From the NCBI GenBank assembly GCA_903644035.1, contig CAHJXG010000209.1, positions 1 through 5,733 on the forward strand: DNA of 5,733 nt, in the 5' to 3' direction. Below, piece after piece: positions 5,599-5,733 of the stretch. Below the pieces are notes generated by a model. It was not told where the DNA came from. It saw only the letters and a list, made by a program, of their open reading frames with translations, and searched no databases. Made by a program: the position numbers and the translations under genes. Source of the DNA: Rhodospirillales bacterium. Its GTDB lineage: Bacteria > Pseudomonadota > Alphaproteobacteria > Acetobacterales > Acetobacteraceae. Numbering within the stretch: position 1 is the first letter of the stretch; the number at the start of each line of letters is the position of its first letter.

Positions 5599-5733
5599 GC
5601 CTCGTCTCCCCGCATCGCCACCTGAATGCAGCGGCGCATCGCGGTCGGCAGCGCCTCCCCCTCCAACGCGTCCGCGCGGCACAGCAGGCCCGGCGCGGTG
5701 ATCCGCTCCACCCGCGCCGCATACACGTCCATC
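5586..5733 (-). CDS. Unrecognised protein, C-terminal fragment (gene runs off the right edge)
   Basis: On the - strand a frame is open from the window edge to a TAG at 5588-5586. It has 48 residues if counted from the ATG at 5732, but that Met may be internal. The visible end reads [16 protein letters not shown]. Third positions are G or C in nearly all codons, the same bias as the real genes here, while the competing - strand frame is arginine- and proline-rich in the manner of a shadow. The stop overlaps the last 13 nt of apt tail to tail. I do not recognise the family from this fragment and assign no function. Confidence 0.5.
   Translation of the reverse strand, partial: MDVYAARVERITAPGLLCRADALEGEALPTAMRRCIQVAMRGDEAQWS

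Noticed and set aside
5522..5722. 66-codon - strand frame at the right end
   Set aside because: Arg/Pro-rich shadow that overlaps apt deeply; the neighbouring frame ending at 5586 has the expected codon bias.

Overview
The window is about 5.7 kb of very GC-rich DNA (third codon positions are almost all G or C) and looks like a chromosomal housekeeping and nutrient-uptake region of an alphaproteobacterium. A DUF2842-type small membrane protein, a family I know mainly from alphaproteobacteria, and the general style of the proteins suggest Rhodospirillales/Acetobacteraceae (Roseomonas-like). That placement is inference and was not tested by search.

Layout from left to right: (1) the 3' part of a LOG-family nucleotide 5'-monophosphate phosphoribohydrolase gene on the + strand; (2) a complete tRNA-Pro (anticodon CGG, CCA encoded) with a plausible promoter in the 44-nt gap; (3) a four-gene operon on the - strand, read in the order ugpB-ugpA-ugpE-ugpC, coding for a complete sn-glycerol-3-phosphate ABC importer and ending 6 nt from the tRNA; (4) a 98-nt gap upstream of ugpB with a degenerate Pho-box-like repeat and a small hairpin; (5) a 63-aa DUF2842-type membrane protein on the - strand; (6) a 94-nt divergent gap with a candidate apt promoter; (7) apt, adenine phosphoribosyltransferase, on the + strand; (8) the 3' end of an unrecognised - strand gene whose stop codon overlaps the end of apt.

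The ugp genes form one functional unit. UgpB captures glycerol-3-phosphate (and probably glycerophosphodiesters) in the periplasm, UgpA and UgpE form the membrane channel, and UgpC hydrolyses ATP. The genes are packed with gaps or overlaps of +12, -11 and 0 nt. All seven ligand-contacting positions that I recall for E. coli UgpB are conserved, so the substrate call is unusually firm for an ABC transporter. The candidate Pho box suggests induction by phosphate starvation, as in E. coli, but it is imperfect. No ugpQ (glycerophosphodiester phosphodiesterase) gene is visible. LOG and apt both act in nucleotide/nucleobase turnover but lie on either side of the operon and show no sign of co-regulation.

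I found no mobile element, CRISPR array, phage gene, toxin-antitoxin pair or evidently new system. The points most worth checking are regulatory: the ugpB upstream region, the tRNA/ugpC convergent junction with no room for a terminator, and the apt/unknown-gene overlap.
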